Shown in pieces: positions 50,401 to 59,673 of a DNA stretch of 64,000 nt. This DNA comes from Tunicatimonas pelagia. Its GTDB lineage: Bacteria; Bacteroidota; Bacteroidia; Cytophagales; Cyclobacteriaceae. The notes beneath the pieces are model-generated. The model was given only the letters and a program-made list of their open reading frames with translations. It was not told the origin of the DNA and ran no database searches. The stretch covers positions 4,291,001 to 4,355,000 of the forward strand of contig NZ_CP120683.1 of the NCBI RefSeq assembly GCF_030506325.1, read 5' to 3'. A program made the translations under genes and the position numbers. How positions within the stretch are numbered: the first letter of the stretch is position 1; every line of letters begins with the position of its first letter.

Positions 50401-52755
50401 TTACTCGCTTCGGAGGGAATCTACCGGATTAGCCCGGGCAGTTCGTATCGACTGATAGCCGACCGTTAGCCAAGCGATGAGTAAAGCGGCTATGCCTGCT
50501 AAAGCAAAAATTCCTACCGATAATTCTACTTGGTACTCGAAGTCTTGCAGCCATTGTCTCATCAGATAATAAGCGATTGGGCTGGCAATTACGAAACTAA
50601 TGGTTACTAGTCGGGTGAAATCACTGGACAGAAGCCAAACTAAGTGAGTGATTGAAGCCCCCAGTACCTTACGCACGCCAATTTCTTTAGTACGTTGCTC
50701 GGCAGTGAAGGAAGCTAACCCCAATAATCCCAAACAAGAAATAAGAATAGCTAGCGTGGCAAAAATAGTAGATAGCTTGCCAATCGTTTCTTCTCGCTGA
50801 TACGCTTCCTGAAAGGTTTGGTCTAAAAACTTATACTCAAACGGATAGGCTGGATTAATCGCTTCGGCAACTTTTTTCATACTAGCGAGTGCTTCGGCAG
50901 TTTTTCCGGTTTCGGTACGAACAAATATAAGATACGTATCATCTGGAGTTAAACGCATAATGAGTGGGTCAATCTGCTCGTGTAGTGAGGCCGCGTGGAA
51001 ATCTTCTACTATGCCAATGATCTTCCCAGACTCATCCCACACAGTTAGGCCTTCACCTACCGGATTGACTAAACCCATAGCTCGGGCAGCCGCCTCGTTG
51101 ATAACATAGTTCGTAGTATCCGTAGAAAAATCAGGGGAGAAATATCTGCCATCCTTAAGCCTCATACCCATGGTTGATACAAAATCGTATTCCGCGTTAA
51201 CGATCATGAATTCCATATCATCATCTTGCTGCTTTCCTTCCCACTCAACATTTCCGGTAGAGCGACCTACGCTAAGCGGACTTTGGCTACTGGACGTTAC
51301 TGCTGATATTCCGGGTTGCTGCATAAGCTGTTGTTTATAGGTTTCGTACTGATCGAGGAGAGCACCTTCCCGGTAGGTATAAATCACATTTTCTTTCTCT
51401 AAGCCCAAGTCTTTATTTAGGATGTAATTGACCTGCTCGTATACAATGATGGTTCCGATTACCAGCAAAATAGATACGGCAAATTGGAAGACTACCAAGC
51501 CCTTTCTAAAGAGTGCTGCTCCCTGACTCTTCTGTACGGTTCCCTTTAGCACTCGGGCGGGTTGAAAAGAGGACAGAAATAAAGCGGGATAACTTCCGGC
51601 CAGTAGTCCAGTGAATAGAATAATGCCCGCAGCCATGCTGAGTATGGTGGGGTCAAGATAATTGATGGTGATGCTTTTATCGGTGAGCTGATTGAAAAAA
51701 GGAAGTGATAGCTCTACCAGCAGCACAGCTAGCGAAAGAGCAAACAATACCACCAGGGTTGACTCGGTCATGAACTGACCGATCAATGAATTTTTATTGG
51801 CGCCAATGGCTTTGCGTACCCCAACTTCTTTCGCTCGCTGACCAGACCGAGCCGTTGCGAGGTTCATGAAATTGATACAGGCGATTATCAGCATAAATAC
51901 GGCTACTACCGAGAAAATCCGCACATACGTAATTCGCCCACCTATCAGGTGTCCGTTCTCGTACTTGCTGTACAAGTGGCGGTCAGCGTAGGGCTTAAGA
52001 AAGACATCAGCATCATCGTATGTCTGACGTTCATCGACTATATCTTTGATTTTACTATTCAGTTGGGTAATGTCAGTTTGGGCAGCGACCAGCACAAACA
52101 AACGAAGACCATTGCTACCCCAATCTTCTACCCAACTATTATCGCGGATAAATCGCTTCATCGGTCGCACAAAGTCAAAGTCAATGGAGGATTGCTTCGG
52201 TATATCGCGAAACACTCCGCTCACTCGCAAATCTTCCCGATCTTCAAAGCGAAGAATTTTACCTACGGCACTCTGATCGCCGAAATATTTCTGCGCCATT
52301 GTTTCCGATATCACAATAGCATTCATTTCGTTAAGCACCGTAGCCGGGTCGCCCTCCGTAAGCGGATAAGAAAATATCTCAAAGAAATCTTCTCCCACGT
52401 AGTTGCCCTGCTCACGGTAGCTATTTTCATCGTAAGCAAGTAATGACTCTTCTTCCCAAGAGATTAATTCCGCTGCTTTAATCTCCGGAAATTCGTCTTC
52501 TAATGCTTGCGCCAGCGGTTTAGGAGTTGTCTGGTAAGTAAGGGTTGGACCACTGGCGTAATGCACATTTCGCAATACCTGATACAACCTTTGCCCGTTA
52601 GCATGAAAACGATCTATCTGGTATTCGCTCTGAACCCATAGAAAAATGAGGAAGCTGCTGGCAAGCCCGATGGCTAAGCCTAGAATATTGATGAAAGTAT
52701 AGTTTTTTTTCTTAGCAAAACTACGGAGTGCGGTCAGGAGGTAATTACGAAGCAT
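50401..52755 (-). CDS. MacB/FtsX-type ABC transporter permease
   Basis: A 784-residue inner-membrane protein of the same family as the one at 31315. The N-terminus LRNYLLTALRSFAKKKNYTF leads into a helix GLAIGLASSFLIFLWVQSEY, a MacB-type periplasmic domain, and the FtsX membrane segment CINFMNLATARSGQRAKEVG. The second half repeats the layout and ends with a final membrane pair and AYQSIRTARANPVDSLRSE-like sequence. No ATPase gene is nearby, so it is an orphan permease. The substrate is unknown. The two permeases share the same order of segments but are clearly diverged. Confidence 0.9.
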   Translation of the reverse strand: MLRNYLLTALRSFAKKKNYTFINILGLAIGLASSFLIFLWVQSEYQIDRFHANGQRLYQVLRNVHYASGPTLTYQTTPKPLAQALEDEFPEIKAAELISWEEESLLAYDENSYREQGNYVGEDFFEIFSYPLTEGDPATVLNEMNAIVISETMAQKYFGDQSAVGKILRFEDREDLRVSGVFRDIPKQSSIDFDFVRPMKRFIRDNSWVEDWGSNGLRLFVLVAAQTDITQLNSKIKDIVDERQTYDDADVFLKPYADRHLYSKYENGHLIGGRITYVRIFSVVAVFMLIIACINFMNLATARSGQRAKEVGVRKAIGANKNSLIGQFMTESTLVVLFALSLAVLLVELSLPFFNQLTDKSITINYLDPTILSMAAGIILFTGLLAGSYPALFLSSFQPARVLKGTVQKSQGAALFRKGLVVFQFAVSILLVIGTIIVYEQVNYILNKDLGLEKENVIYTYREGALLDQYETYKQQLMQQPGISAVTSSSQSPLSVGRSTGNVEWEGKQQDDDMEFMIVNAEYDFVSTMGMRLKDGRYFSPDFSTDTTNYVINEAAARAMGLVNPVGEGLTVWDESGKIIGIVEDFHAASLHEQIDPLIMRLTPDDTYLIFVRTETGKTAEALASMKKVAEAINPAYPFEYKFLDQTFQEAYQREETIGKLSTIFATLAILISCLGLLGLASFTAEQRTKEIGVRKVLGASITHLVWLLSSDFTRLVTISFVIASPIAYYLMRQWLQDFEYQVELSVGIFALAGIAALLIAWLTVGYQSIRTARANPVDSLRSE

Positions 52756-52932
52756 AACGAGTAATGGCTAATGAGTGATGATTAATGGATAATGAGCGAT
52801 GCTTCTTCATCAGTCATTAATCATAGCTAAGAAAAAGCTATGCCAATGTCCAGAAGAAAGCTACAACCATGTTTAGCCATTTTTTAGCTGTTCAGATGCG
52901 GACATTTTTGTACGAGGGCGAACATAGCGAAG

Positions 52933-53634
52933 CTACAATATGTCTTTCTCAGTTTTAAACTTTACCGCTCGCACCATTTCAGCTTTACCGGGAGGGCCTG
53001 GTAATGTTTCTACCTGCAAACTTAGCGACTTTAGGTCACGCTTTAATTGCCCCTTCGCTGAGTAGGTAACCCATATTCCCTCGGAGGATAATAAATTGGT
53101 AACTTTCTCAATAATAGGTTTTTCCCAGAGTTCAGGCTGTTTATTGGGAGCAAATGCGTCGAAGTAGATGAGATCATAATGCCCACTAAATTTGACACTT
53201 TGCAATTCAATCGGCCACTTTTCCAGGGAAAAGTTACTAGTTAGTGCAACCATTTGGTTTTCATCAGCCTGGTGAATTGCTTTGAAATACGCTTGCTGCT
53301 TTTGCGGTTCAGATTGAATATAATTGAGTTGCTGAAGAATTTCTTCCGCAATCGGATAAGGTTCTAGTGTAGTGTACTGAAACTGAATATGAGGAAGTTT
53401 ATCGGCCTCCAGCATCGTGAGCCAAGCATTCAGACCCGTTCCTAATCCAATCTCTAATATTTTTATGGCCGTGTCGGACGGATGCAATTCCAACCAATGC
53501 TGTAACCCATGCTGAATAAACACGTGCTTGGACTCGCGTAACGCTCCGTGCCGAGAGTGGTAAGTTTCGTCTAAGTTGGTGTTGAGCAGGGTATAAGAGC
53601 CATCTCCCGTCTCGAGAATCTGAAGAGCAGACAT
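52933..53634 (-). CDS. mnmD: tRNA (5-methylaminomethyl-2-thiouridine)-methyltransferase MnmD
   Basis: A 233-residue SAM-dependent enzyme of the MnmC methyltransferase family (DUF752) in its single-domain form. Motif I is LEIGLGTGLNAWLT (about residues 60-73), and the family motif FDAFAPNKQPELW lies at 158-170. It acts in the cytosol, completing the mnm5s2U modification at position 34 of tRNA with aminomethyl acceptor substrates. It lies 138 bp beyond the end of atpG on the same strand and may be expressed from the ATP synthase operon. No FAD-dependent MnmC oxidase domain is attached. Confidence 0.92.
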   Translation of the reverse strand: MSALQILETGDGSYTLLNTNLDETYHSRHGALRESKHVFIQHGLQHWLELHPSDTAIKILEIGLGTGLNAWLTMLEADKLPHIQFQYTTLEPYPIAEEILQQLNYIQSEPQKQQAYFKAIHQADENQMVALTSNFSLEKWPIELQSVKFSGHYDLIYFDAFAPNKQPELWEKPIIEKVTNLLSSEGIWVTYSAKGQLKRDLKSLSLQVETLPGPPGKAEMVRAVKFKTEKDIL

Positions 53635-53771
53635 ACGATAGAAATTATGGTTGTTTCTCCTAACTTAACTAGGGCGAAGGACAAGAGTTAACAAAATAGC
53701 ATGAGGCTCTAAATAGAAAGCCACCCTAGCGAGGCCAACGTGGCTAATCTGAATGATTTAGCATATTTGGA

Positions 53772-54647
53772 CTAGCCAAGTGCGTCTGCTCCGGCTACAA
53801 TCTCCAGAATTTCTTTGGTAATGGCGGCTTGGCGCGTACGGTTGTAGGTAAGTCGCAAATCTTTCAGCAGCTCTCCGGCATTTTCGGTGGCCTGATCCAT
53901 GGCAGTCATGCGGGCACCCTGCTCAGCCGCGTTCGACTCGAGCATCGCCTTGTAAAACTGCACTTTCAAAGACTGCGGAATTAATTCTTCTACAATAAAC
54001 GTTTCCGAAGGCTCGTAGATGTAATCAATATTACTCGCCTGATCTTCGTCGTTCGTATCTTCAATCGGCAGAAACTGCTCAAAAGTAGGAATTTGAGTAG
54101 CTACATTTTTGAACTGATTGTACACCAAGATCACCTTATCCACCTCACCTTCTTGGTAAAGCTTCATCACATACTCAGCAGCATGACGAGCATTCTCGAA
54201 GGTAGATGCAGAAAATAGATCTTTATAGTCATTAATAATAGTGTAGCCCCGGCGTTTATAGTAATCGAATGATTTCTGTCCAATTGTCATAACCGATAAA
54301 CGCTCATTACGCTCGTAAAACTCGTACTCAGCAGCAATAAACTGCCGAGTGTTCCGAAAAAGGTTCGCATTGAAAGCTCCGCAAAGTCCCCGATCTGATG
54401 AGAAGGTAACCAACAATACATTTTTCACGTCGCGCGGTTGAGCGTACTCGCTCACGTTTTCTTCACTTAAATTAGAAGAAACATTGGCTAACAGTTGCGT
54501 TAGCTTCTGAGCGTACGGACGCATTTGTAACAAACGGTCTTGCGACTTTCTAAGCTTAGATGCCGCTACCATTTTCATGGCTTTGGTAATCTGCTGAGTA
54601 GATTTAACCGTTGCAATCCGGTTTTTAACTTCTTTTAAACTAGCCAT
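53772..54647 (-). CDS. atpG: ATP synthase gamma subunit
   Basis: A 291-residue rotor stalk of the F1 sector. Typical parts: the N-terminal SLKEVKNRIATVKSTQQITK AMKMVAASKL-type helix, FSSDRGLCGAFN, and the C-terminal helix EQGARMTAMDQATENAGELL, TYNRTRQAAITKEILEIVAG. Last of the ATP synthase genes present; atpD and atpC are absent downstream, as is usual in Bacteroidota. Confidence 0.97.
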   Translation of the reverse strand: MASLKEVKNRIATVKSTQQITKAMKMVAASKLRKSQDRLLQMRPYAQKLTQLLANVSSNLSEENVSEYAQPRDVKNVLLVTFSSDRGLCGAFNANLFRNTRQFIAAEYEFYERNERLSVMTIGQKSFDYYKRRGYTIINDYKDLFSASTFENARHAAEYVMKLYQEGEVDKVILVYNQFKNVATQIPTFEQFLPIEDTNDEDQASNIDYIYEPSETFIVEELIPQSLKVQFYKAMLESNAAEQGARMTAMDQATENAGELLKDLRLTYNRTRQAAITKEILEIVAGADALG

Positions 54648-54669
54648 TTTTTCTCAATTAGCAGAGAAT

Positions 54670-54751
54670 AATGAACAATGTGCAATTGACTAAAATAACG
54701 GCAAGAGTTACGACCGTTAAATTGTTCATTGCACATTGCTAATTGTTCATT
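54670..54751. repeat. Imperfect inverted repeat in the atpA-atpG spacer
   Basis: Left arm 54670-54687 (AATGAACAATGTGCAATT) pairs with 54728-54751, apart from a five-base insertion; the word ATTGTTCATTGCACATT also repeats directly. The right end covers the atpA stop codon. It could fold in the message between the two genes. Confidence 0.55.
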
Positions 54752-56330
54752 GTTGTTTGTAGTTCTTCGCTAGATCGGAGGCAACTTTTTTAATGGTTGC
54801 TTGCTGCTCTTCTCCCCACTTGCCCGAACGGATAGCATCTAGCGTATCTTTATGCTGAGCGTTCATGTACGACAAAAACTCTTTCTCAAAGTCTTTCGCT
54901 TTATCAATCGGCACTTTATCTAATAAGCCGCTGGTAGAGGCGTAAATAATGGCTACCTGATCTTCTACTGATACCGGAGCATACTGAGGTTGTTTCAGAA
55001 TTTCTTGGTTACGTTGCCCTCGGTCAATGGTAAGCTGAGTAGCAGCGTCCAGGTCAGAACCAAATTTAGCAAATGCTTCCAACTCCCGGAATTGCGCTTG
55101 ATCCAGTTTAAGTGTTCCCGCTACTTTCTTCATCGGCTTAATCTGTGCTGAGCCACCTACTCGCGATACCGAGATACCTACGTTAATTGCGGGGCGAATT
55201 CCCGAGTTAAATAGGTTAGTTTCCAGGAATATCTGCCCATCGGTAATAGAAATTACATTCGTTGGAATGTAGGCTGAAACGTCGCTAGCTTGGGTTTCAA
55301 TAATGGGTAGTGCTGTTAATGACCCTCCCCCCTTCACCATCGGTTTGATGGCATCGGGCAAGTCATTCATTTGGGCTACGATTTCACCGTTATCGTTTAG
55401 CTTAGCTGCGCGCTCTAACAAGCGAGAGTGCAGGTAAAATACATCTCCGGGGTACGCTTCTCGCCCGGGAGGACGACGTAACAATAGTGATACTTCGCGG
55501 TAAGCTACCGCCTGCTTAGAAAGGTCGTCATACACTACCAGTGCCGGACGTCCGGTATCGCGGAAGTACTCCCCAATAACTGCTCCGGTGAAAGGAGCAA
55601 AAAACTGCATTGGAGCCGGATCAGAAGCAGTAGCCGCCACTACGGTAGTATAGTCCATCGCTCCATTTTTCTCTAGTGCAGCTACTACCCCAGCTATGGT
55701 AGAAGCTTTTTGTCCGCAGGCTACGTAGATACAATACACCGGCTCGCCCTTTTCGTAGAATTCCCGCTGGTTGATAATTGTGTCAATTACTACGGCCGTT
55801 TTCCCAGTTTGGCGGTCGCCAATTACCAGCTCTCGCTGTCCGCGACCAATCGGAATCATTGCATCAATAGATTTGATACCGGTTTGAAGAGGCTCACTTA
55901 CTGGTTGGCGATAAATTACGCCGGGTGCCCGACGTTCTAGCGGAAGTTCAATTACCTCGCCTTGAATAGGACCTTTCCCGTCAATCGGTTCGCCTAGGGT
56001 GTTCACCACCCGGCCAACCAGGCCTTCACCTACTTTGATGGAAGCAATACGACCGGTACGGCGTACTGAATCGCCTTCTTTAATATCATCTTGCTCCCCT
56101 AAAAGTACGGCACCTACGTTATCTTCTTCCAAGTTAAGTACCAGAGCGTTCAGTCCGTTTTCAAATTCCAGCAATTCACCCGATTGAGCGTGGGTAAGTC
56201 CGTAAATTCGGGCTACCCCGTCACCAATCTGAAGGACGGTGCCTACTTCTTCAAGCTCGGCCTCGGTTTTAAAGTTAGATAGTTGTTCGCGTAGTATTGC
56301 GGAAACCTCGTCGGGTCTTACTTCTGCCAT
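54747..56330 (-). CDS. atpA: ATP synthase alpha subunit
   Basis: A 527-residue F1 subunit with the non-catalytic nucleotide site. The Walker A motif is [14 protein letters not shown], followed by [15 protein letters not shown], a Walker [21 protein letters not shown] and the [20 protein letters not shown] loop. The N-terminal beta-barrel domain and C-terminal helical domain ([17 protein letters not shown]) are complete. Length matches other Bacteroidota. It follows atpH after a 114-bp spacer with inverted repeats. Confidence 0.98.
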   Translation of the reverse strand: MAEVRPDEVSAILREQLSNFKTEAELEEVGTVLQIGDGVARIYGLTHAQSGELLEFENGLNALVLNLEEDNVGAVLLGEQDDIKEGDSVRRTGRIASIKVGEGLVGRVVNTLGEPIDGKGPIQGEVIELPLERRAPGVIYRQPVSEPLQTGIKSIDAMIPIGRGQRELVIGDRQTGKTAVVIDTIINQREFYEKGEPVYCIYVACGQKASTIAGVVAALEKNGAMDYTTVVAATASDPAPMQFFAPFTGAVIGEYFRDTGRPALVVYDDLSKQAVAYREVSLLLRRPPGREAYPGDVFYLHSRLLERAAKLNDNGEIVAQMNDLPDAIKPMVKGGGSLTALPIIETQASDVSAYIPTNVISITDGQIFLETNLFNSGIRPAINVGISVSRVGGSAQIKPMKKVAGTLKLDQAQFRELEAFAKFGSDLDAATQLTIDRGQRNQEILKQPQYAPVSVEDQVAIIYASTSGLLDKVPIDKAKDFEKEFLSYMNAQHKDTLDAIRSGKWGEEQQATIKKVASDLAKNYKQQ

Positions 56331-56344
56331 ATTCTTGAATGGTT

Positions 56345-56425
56345 AAGGGTAAAGGGTTGAGGATAGAAGATGTACGGTAGAAGGTTATTACATTCTATAC
56401 CTTCCACCCTATACCTTTTACCCTT
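56345..56425. repeat. Imperfect palindrome in the atpH-atpA spacer
   Basis: Outer arms AAGGGTAAAGG (56345-56355) and CCTTTTACCCTT (56414-56425), with inner GGTAGAAGGT/ACCTTCCACC and ATAGAA/TTCTAT pairs. It resembles the repeat in the next spacer in being built from short simple words. Confidence 0.55.
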
Positions 56426-56444
56426 CACCTTTCGTTTGTATTTG

Positions 56445-57002
56445 TTAAAATCCTTTTATGTAACTTTCGTCGGTAAATTCGTATTGTAGTGCTTTGAGCT
56501 TAGACTTTACTGAGTTGTCCATCATCCGATCACCAATTTGCAGTACGAAACCTCCGATCAAATCAGCATCAACTTTTTCGGTTAAATCTACTTGGTGTCC
56601 GGTGCGTTCTTTAATACTACTGATTAGCTTTTGTCGCAAATCAGGGGTAAGCGGAACCGATGAAGTCACCGTAACTTCGTCGATGTTTTTGTAATGATGG
56701 TACTGATGGATAAACTCATCAGCCAATGACGGTAAAATAGCTTCCCGGTTTTTGCGCGTAATGATATCGAAAATGGCTAGTGTTGCCTGATTTACCTTGC
56801 CATCAAAGATCTTGTAAAGTATTGCTTTTTTCTTTTCATGATTAATGATAGGGTTCTTTAGCATTAGCTGAAAATCGCGGTTAGATTGACACGTTTGAGC
56901 AAAGAGCTGCATATCTTGGTAGATTTCCTCCAAGGCATCTCGCTCAATGGCCAGTTCTATTAATGATTTAGCGTAACGCGACGCTACCCGAGAATCTGTC
57001 AT
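56445..57002 (-). CDS. atpH: ATP synthase delta subunit
   Basis: A 185-residue peripheral stalk subunit (OSCP family). The N-terminal helical domain opens with ASRYAKSLIELAIERDALEE and contains QLMLKNPIINHEKKKAILYK. The C-terminal part has VTSSVPLTPDLRQKLISSIK and VDADLIGGFVLQIGDRMMDN. It connects the b-subunit dimer to the top of alpha. It lies 27 bp downstream of atpF. Confidence 0.96.
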   Translation of the reverse strand: MTDSRVASRYAKSLIELAIERDALEEIYQDMQLFAQTCQSNRDFQLMLKNPIINHEKKKAILYKIFDGKVNQATLAIFDIITRKNREAILPSLADEFIHQYHHYKNIDEVTVTSSVPLTPDLRQKLISSIKERTGHQVDLTEKVDADLIGGFVLQIGDRMMDNSVKSKLKALQYEFTDESYIKGF

Positions 57003-57029
57003 AAGTAATAATCAAATAAATACTTGCGT

Positions 57030-57524
57030 TTAGTTTTCGTTAAGATCGTTCACCAACTTATCAATGTACGATTTCTGAGCGGTTTCACCCTGCAAGTTTT
57101 CCCGAAGAATCTTTTCAGCAATTTGCACCGACAGAGCAGCCACTTGCTGTTTCACATCAGCCAGTGCCGCCTTTTTCTGACTTTCTATCTCTAAACTAGC
57201 ATCTTCCACCATGCGCTTTCGCTCCTTTTCTCCCTCTTCCCGAGCGGTGTCCTTAATTTTGTTGGCTGCTGAAGTAGCCTCCTTCAGCATAGTTTCTCGC
57301 TCTTTGCGAGCCTCGGCTAGTAGCTGTTCGTTGCTAGCTTGTAGCTGCTTCATTTCTTCTTTGGCTTTTTCGGCCGATAGCAGTGCCTCTTCAATAGAAG
57401 ATTCTCGCTCGTTTAAGGCATTTAGTATAGGCTTCCAGGCGAATTTGCCCAGAATAAACAGCACTGCCAGAAAAATAAGCAGTTGCCAGATAATGAGTCC
57501 CGAAGCAGGTGATATTAAATCCAT
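57030..57524 (-). CDS. atpF: ATP synthase b subunit
   Basis: A 164-residue peripheral-stalk protein: one N-terminal membrane helix (GLIIWQLLIFLAVLFILGKF) followed by a long, charged coiled-coil helix (ERESSIEEALLSAEKAKEEM and so on). Dimerises and joins the membrane part to delta/alpha. Length and layout are typical. Confidence 0.96.
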   Translation of the reverse strand: MDLISPASGLIIWQLLIFLAVLFILGKFAWKPILNALNERESSIEEALLSAEKAKEEMKQLQASNEQLLAEARKERETMLKEATSAANKIKDTAREEGEKERKRMVEDASLEIESQKKAALADVKQQVAALSVQIAEKILRENLQGETAQKSYIDKLVNDLNEN

Positions 57525-57629
57525 AGTATTGTTTTATTTTGATACTGACAGAGACACAAAATCTTGTGTCTCAACAGAAATTTTAAAGAACCCGAAGCCG
57601 CCTAACGCGGTCTTCGGGTGTCCATTCAT

Positions 57630-57899
57630 TTAAGCAGTCGCAATGATTAGGCAGATAATTACCCCAAAGAGGGCAACCCCTTCAATTAGGGCAGCGGCGA
57701 TAATCATAGCAGTTTGGATACGGCCAGTGGCTTCCGGCTGACGGGCAATTGCTTCCATGGCAGAGCCACCGATGCGACCAATACCCAGACCCGCGCCTAA
57801 CGCAACGATTCCGGCACCGATACCAGCACCCATCAAACCATAACCTGCGGCAGCTTCCGCTGCTTGTAGTAAAAGAGCTAACAACATAGTGTTAAACAT
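57630..57899 (-). CDS. atpE: ATP synthase c subunit
   Basis: An 89-residue proteolipid with two membrane helices joined by the polar RQPE loop (residues 53-56). The ion-binding carboxylate is Glu73 in IIAAALIEGVALFG; no Thr or Ser follows it and the Na+-type Gln on the first helix is absent, so it reads as a proton-type ring. The N-terminal MFNTMLLALLLQAAEAAAGY may begin at the second Met. Confidence 0.95.
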   Translation of the reverse strand: MFNTMLLALLLQAAEAAAGYGLMGAGIGAGIVALGAGLGIGRIGGSAMEAIARQPEATGRIQTAMIIAAALIEGVALFGVIICLIIATA

Positions 57900-57920
57900 T
57901 TATATGAATTGAACAAAATT

Positions 57921-59012
57921 TTAAACCATGGCTGAGTCTTGCTGCATTTCGGGCATCTTCTCATCATGTTCGTGCTCGTGATCATGTTCCTCCACTGCCC
58001 CGCCAAAGTAAATGGCGGAAAGCAGCGTGAATACATACGCCTGTAAGAACGCCACCAACAACTCTAAGAAAGTCATGATAGTACCGAAAATCACACTCAC
58101 CGGACCTAACGCAACACTTTTGAAAATAAAAACTAGACCAATCAAACTCAGAATAATAATGTGGCCCGCCGTAATATTAGCAAACAAACGAACCATTAGG
58201 GAGAATGGCTTGGTAAATAGACCAACAATCTCAATAGGAATCATAATCGGCAATAGCCACCAGGGTACCCCTGGGGTAGCAACAATGTGTTTCCAGTATC
58301 CTTTATTTCCATTGAACTGGGTAATTAAAAAGGTGATAAATGCCAACACAAATGTTACTGCAATATTTCCGGTCACATTAGCTGCACCAGGTAGTAATCC
58401 TAGTAGATTATTGATCAGAATAAAGAAGAAAACGGTTAGCAAGTAGGGCATAAACCGTTTGTATTTTTTTTCGCCAATCAGGGGGCGGGCAATATCATCG
58501 CGCACAAACAGAATAATAGGTTCTAGCAGCGATTGCAATCCTTTGGGCGGAGTACGCGGATCGCTTTTGTACCGCTTCGCAATCGATAGAAAGATAATGA
58601 GCATCACTGCCACGCTAATAAACATGGCAAATACGTTCTTGGTGATAGAGAAATCGTAGAAGGTGCGCCCTTCGTCTACCGCTTCTAGGTGCCCACCATC
58701 ATCAGTTAGCATGTAGCCATTGTAAGGCGCGTAGTTATGGTCTTCATCTAAAAACTTAGAAGACATAAATACTTCCAACCCCCGATCGGGAGAGTAAAGA
58801 ATGAGTGGTAGTGGCAGCGTAACGTGGGTATGCCCAATAGTAATAAAGTGCCACTCATAGGCATCTTTTACGTGGTGGAAGATGAACTCAGTAGACCCTT
58901 CGGTTTCCGGGTCGGCTTCTCCATCAGCTGCCCAAGTGGGTGAAGTAGAGAGTATAGTAAGTAAAAAAGTAAAAAGTACGGCTGTGATTGTGCGGTTACT
59001 GGCTTTCCCCAT
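57921..59012 (-). CDS. atpB: ATP synthase a subunit with extended ends
   Basis: A 363-residue F0 subunit, about 90 residues longer than E. coli a. It has an N-terminal signal-like helix ending SPTWA, then a polar extension of about 90 residues with YEWHFITIGHTHVTLPLPLI. The core helices follow with the essential arginine in the segment FSLMVRLFANITAGHIIILS. The C-terminus ends in a His/Asp-rich tail, HDHEHEHDEK. Extended forms are common in Bacteroidota, but the His-rich tail is unusual. It overlaps the preceding AtpI-like gene by 17 bp. Confidence 0.96.
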   Translation of the reverse strand: MGKASNRTITAVLFTFLLTILSTSPTWAADGEADPETEGSTEFIFHHVKDAYEWHFITIGHTHVTLPLPLILYSPDRGLEVFMSSKFLDEDHNYAPYNGYMLTDDGGHLEAVDEGRTFYDFSITKNVFAMFISVAVMLIIFLSIAKRYKSDPRTPPKGLQSLLEPIILFVRDDIARPLIGEKKYKRFMPYLLTVFFFILINNLLGLLPGAANVTGNIAVTFVLAFITFLITQFNGNKGYWKHIVATPGVPWWLLPIMIPIEIVGLFTKPFSLMVRLFANITAGHIIILSLIGLVFIFKSVALGPVSVIFGTIMTFLELLVAFLQAYVFTLLSAIYFGGAVEEHDHEHEHDEKMPEMQQDSAMV

Positions 59013-59403
59013 GTTGATCGGTATCCTTTTCCAAATGCGCGCGCAAGTTAGTCAACAAACCATAGATTTCAAACCCCAGAAAGGCTAAATACAAAACGGC
59101 AAAATTGATAACAAACGTAATTCGGTGAGGTACGTCTTGCATAAGCGCAAAAAATATGATTGCGACGCTAATAAGCAGGCGAAAAACGGTGGTAGCCAGA
59201 TAGGTGAGAATCATTTGCTGCTGATCTTTTTGCAGGGATCGAAGCGTGACTAAGGAAGCTAGCCCGTTTATAATTAAAAAGAAAGGAACCCAATAAATGG
59301 CGGTTGGGTGAAGGTAAGGAACTTGAAGGTGCTGTAGTACAAAAATGATAACAGCGAGTGCAAGAGCAAGCACTACCAGTTGGGTTAGGTGAGAACGAGG
59401 CAT
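58996..59403 (-). CDS. AtpI-like membrane protein of the ATP synthase operon
   Basis: A 135-residue protein with four transmembrane helices (for example LTQLVVLALALAVIIFVLQ, AIYWVPFFLIINGLASLVTL). It sits where atpI is placed in other ATP synthase operons and overlaps atpB by 17 bp. AtpI-like proteins are thought to help c-ring assembly. Sequence similarity to the classical AtpI is weak, so the call rests on position and topology. Confidence 0.65.
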   Translation of the reverse strand: MPRSHLTQLVVLALALAVIIFVLQHLQVPYLHPTAIYWVPFFLIINGLASLVTLRSLQKDQQQMILTYLATTVFRLLISVAIIFFALMQDVPHRITFVINFAVLYLAFLGFEIYGLLTNLRAHLEKDTDQHGESQ

Positions 59404-59409
59404 CGGAAA

Positions 59410-59673
59410 TTATTCGTTTTTCGGCAAGCCGCGGATTAGCGCGTAAAGCGAGGCAGCAAACGCCAGTAGGCCAAAGACCACTACAAAAATAGGAAAGCGA
59501 TTATCTAATGAATCATCCAGGCGCATTCCACCCCAAACGGCTAGCCCCATTACGGCAATCATCTGAAAGGCCAGCCCTGAGTACTTAACGTACGCGCTAA
59601 ATTGTGCGTGATTGGGCTTCTTCTTCTGATTCGGGTTCGGCGTATTCGTCGTCGGTGGTTGTTTCGGGTTCAT
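59410..59673 (-). CDS. AtpZ-like membrane protein
   Basis: An 87-residue protein with a Pro/Lys/Asn-rich N-terminus and two transmembrane helices, YSGLAFQMIAVMGLAVWGGM and FVVVFGLLAFAASLYALIRG, as in the AtpZ/ATPase gene 1 family that often opens ATP synthase operons. Its only ATG lies inside the end of the bactofilin gene, giving a 77-bp overlap in another frame. It ends 7 bp before the AtpI-like gene. Confidence 0.8.
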   Translation of the reverse strand: MNPKQPPTTNTPNPNQKKKPNHAQFSAYVKYSGLAFQMIAVMGLAVWGGMRLDDSLDNRFPIFVVVFGLLAFAASLYALIRGLPKNE

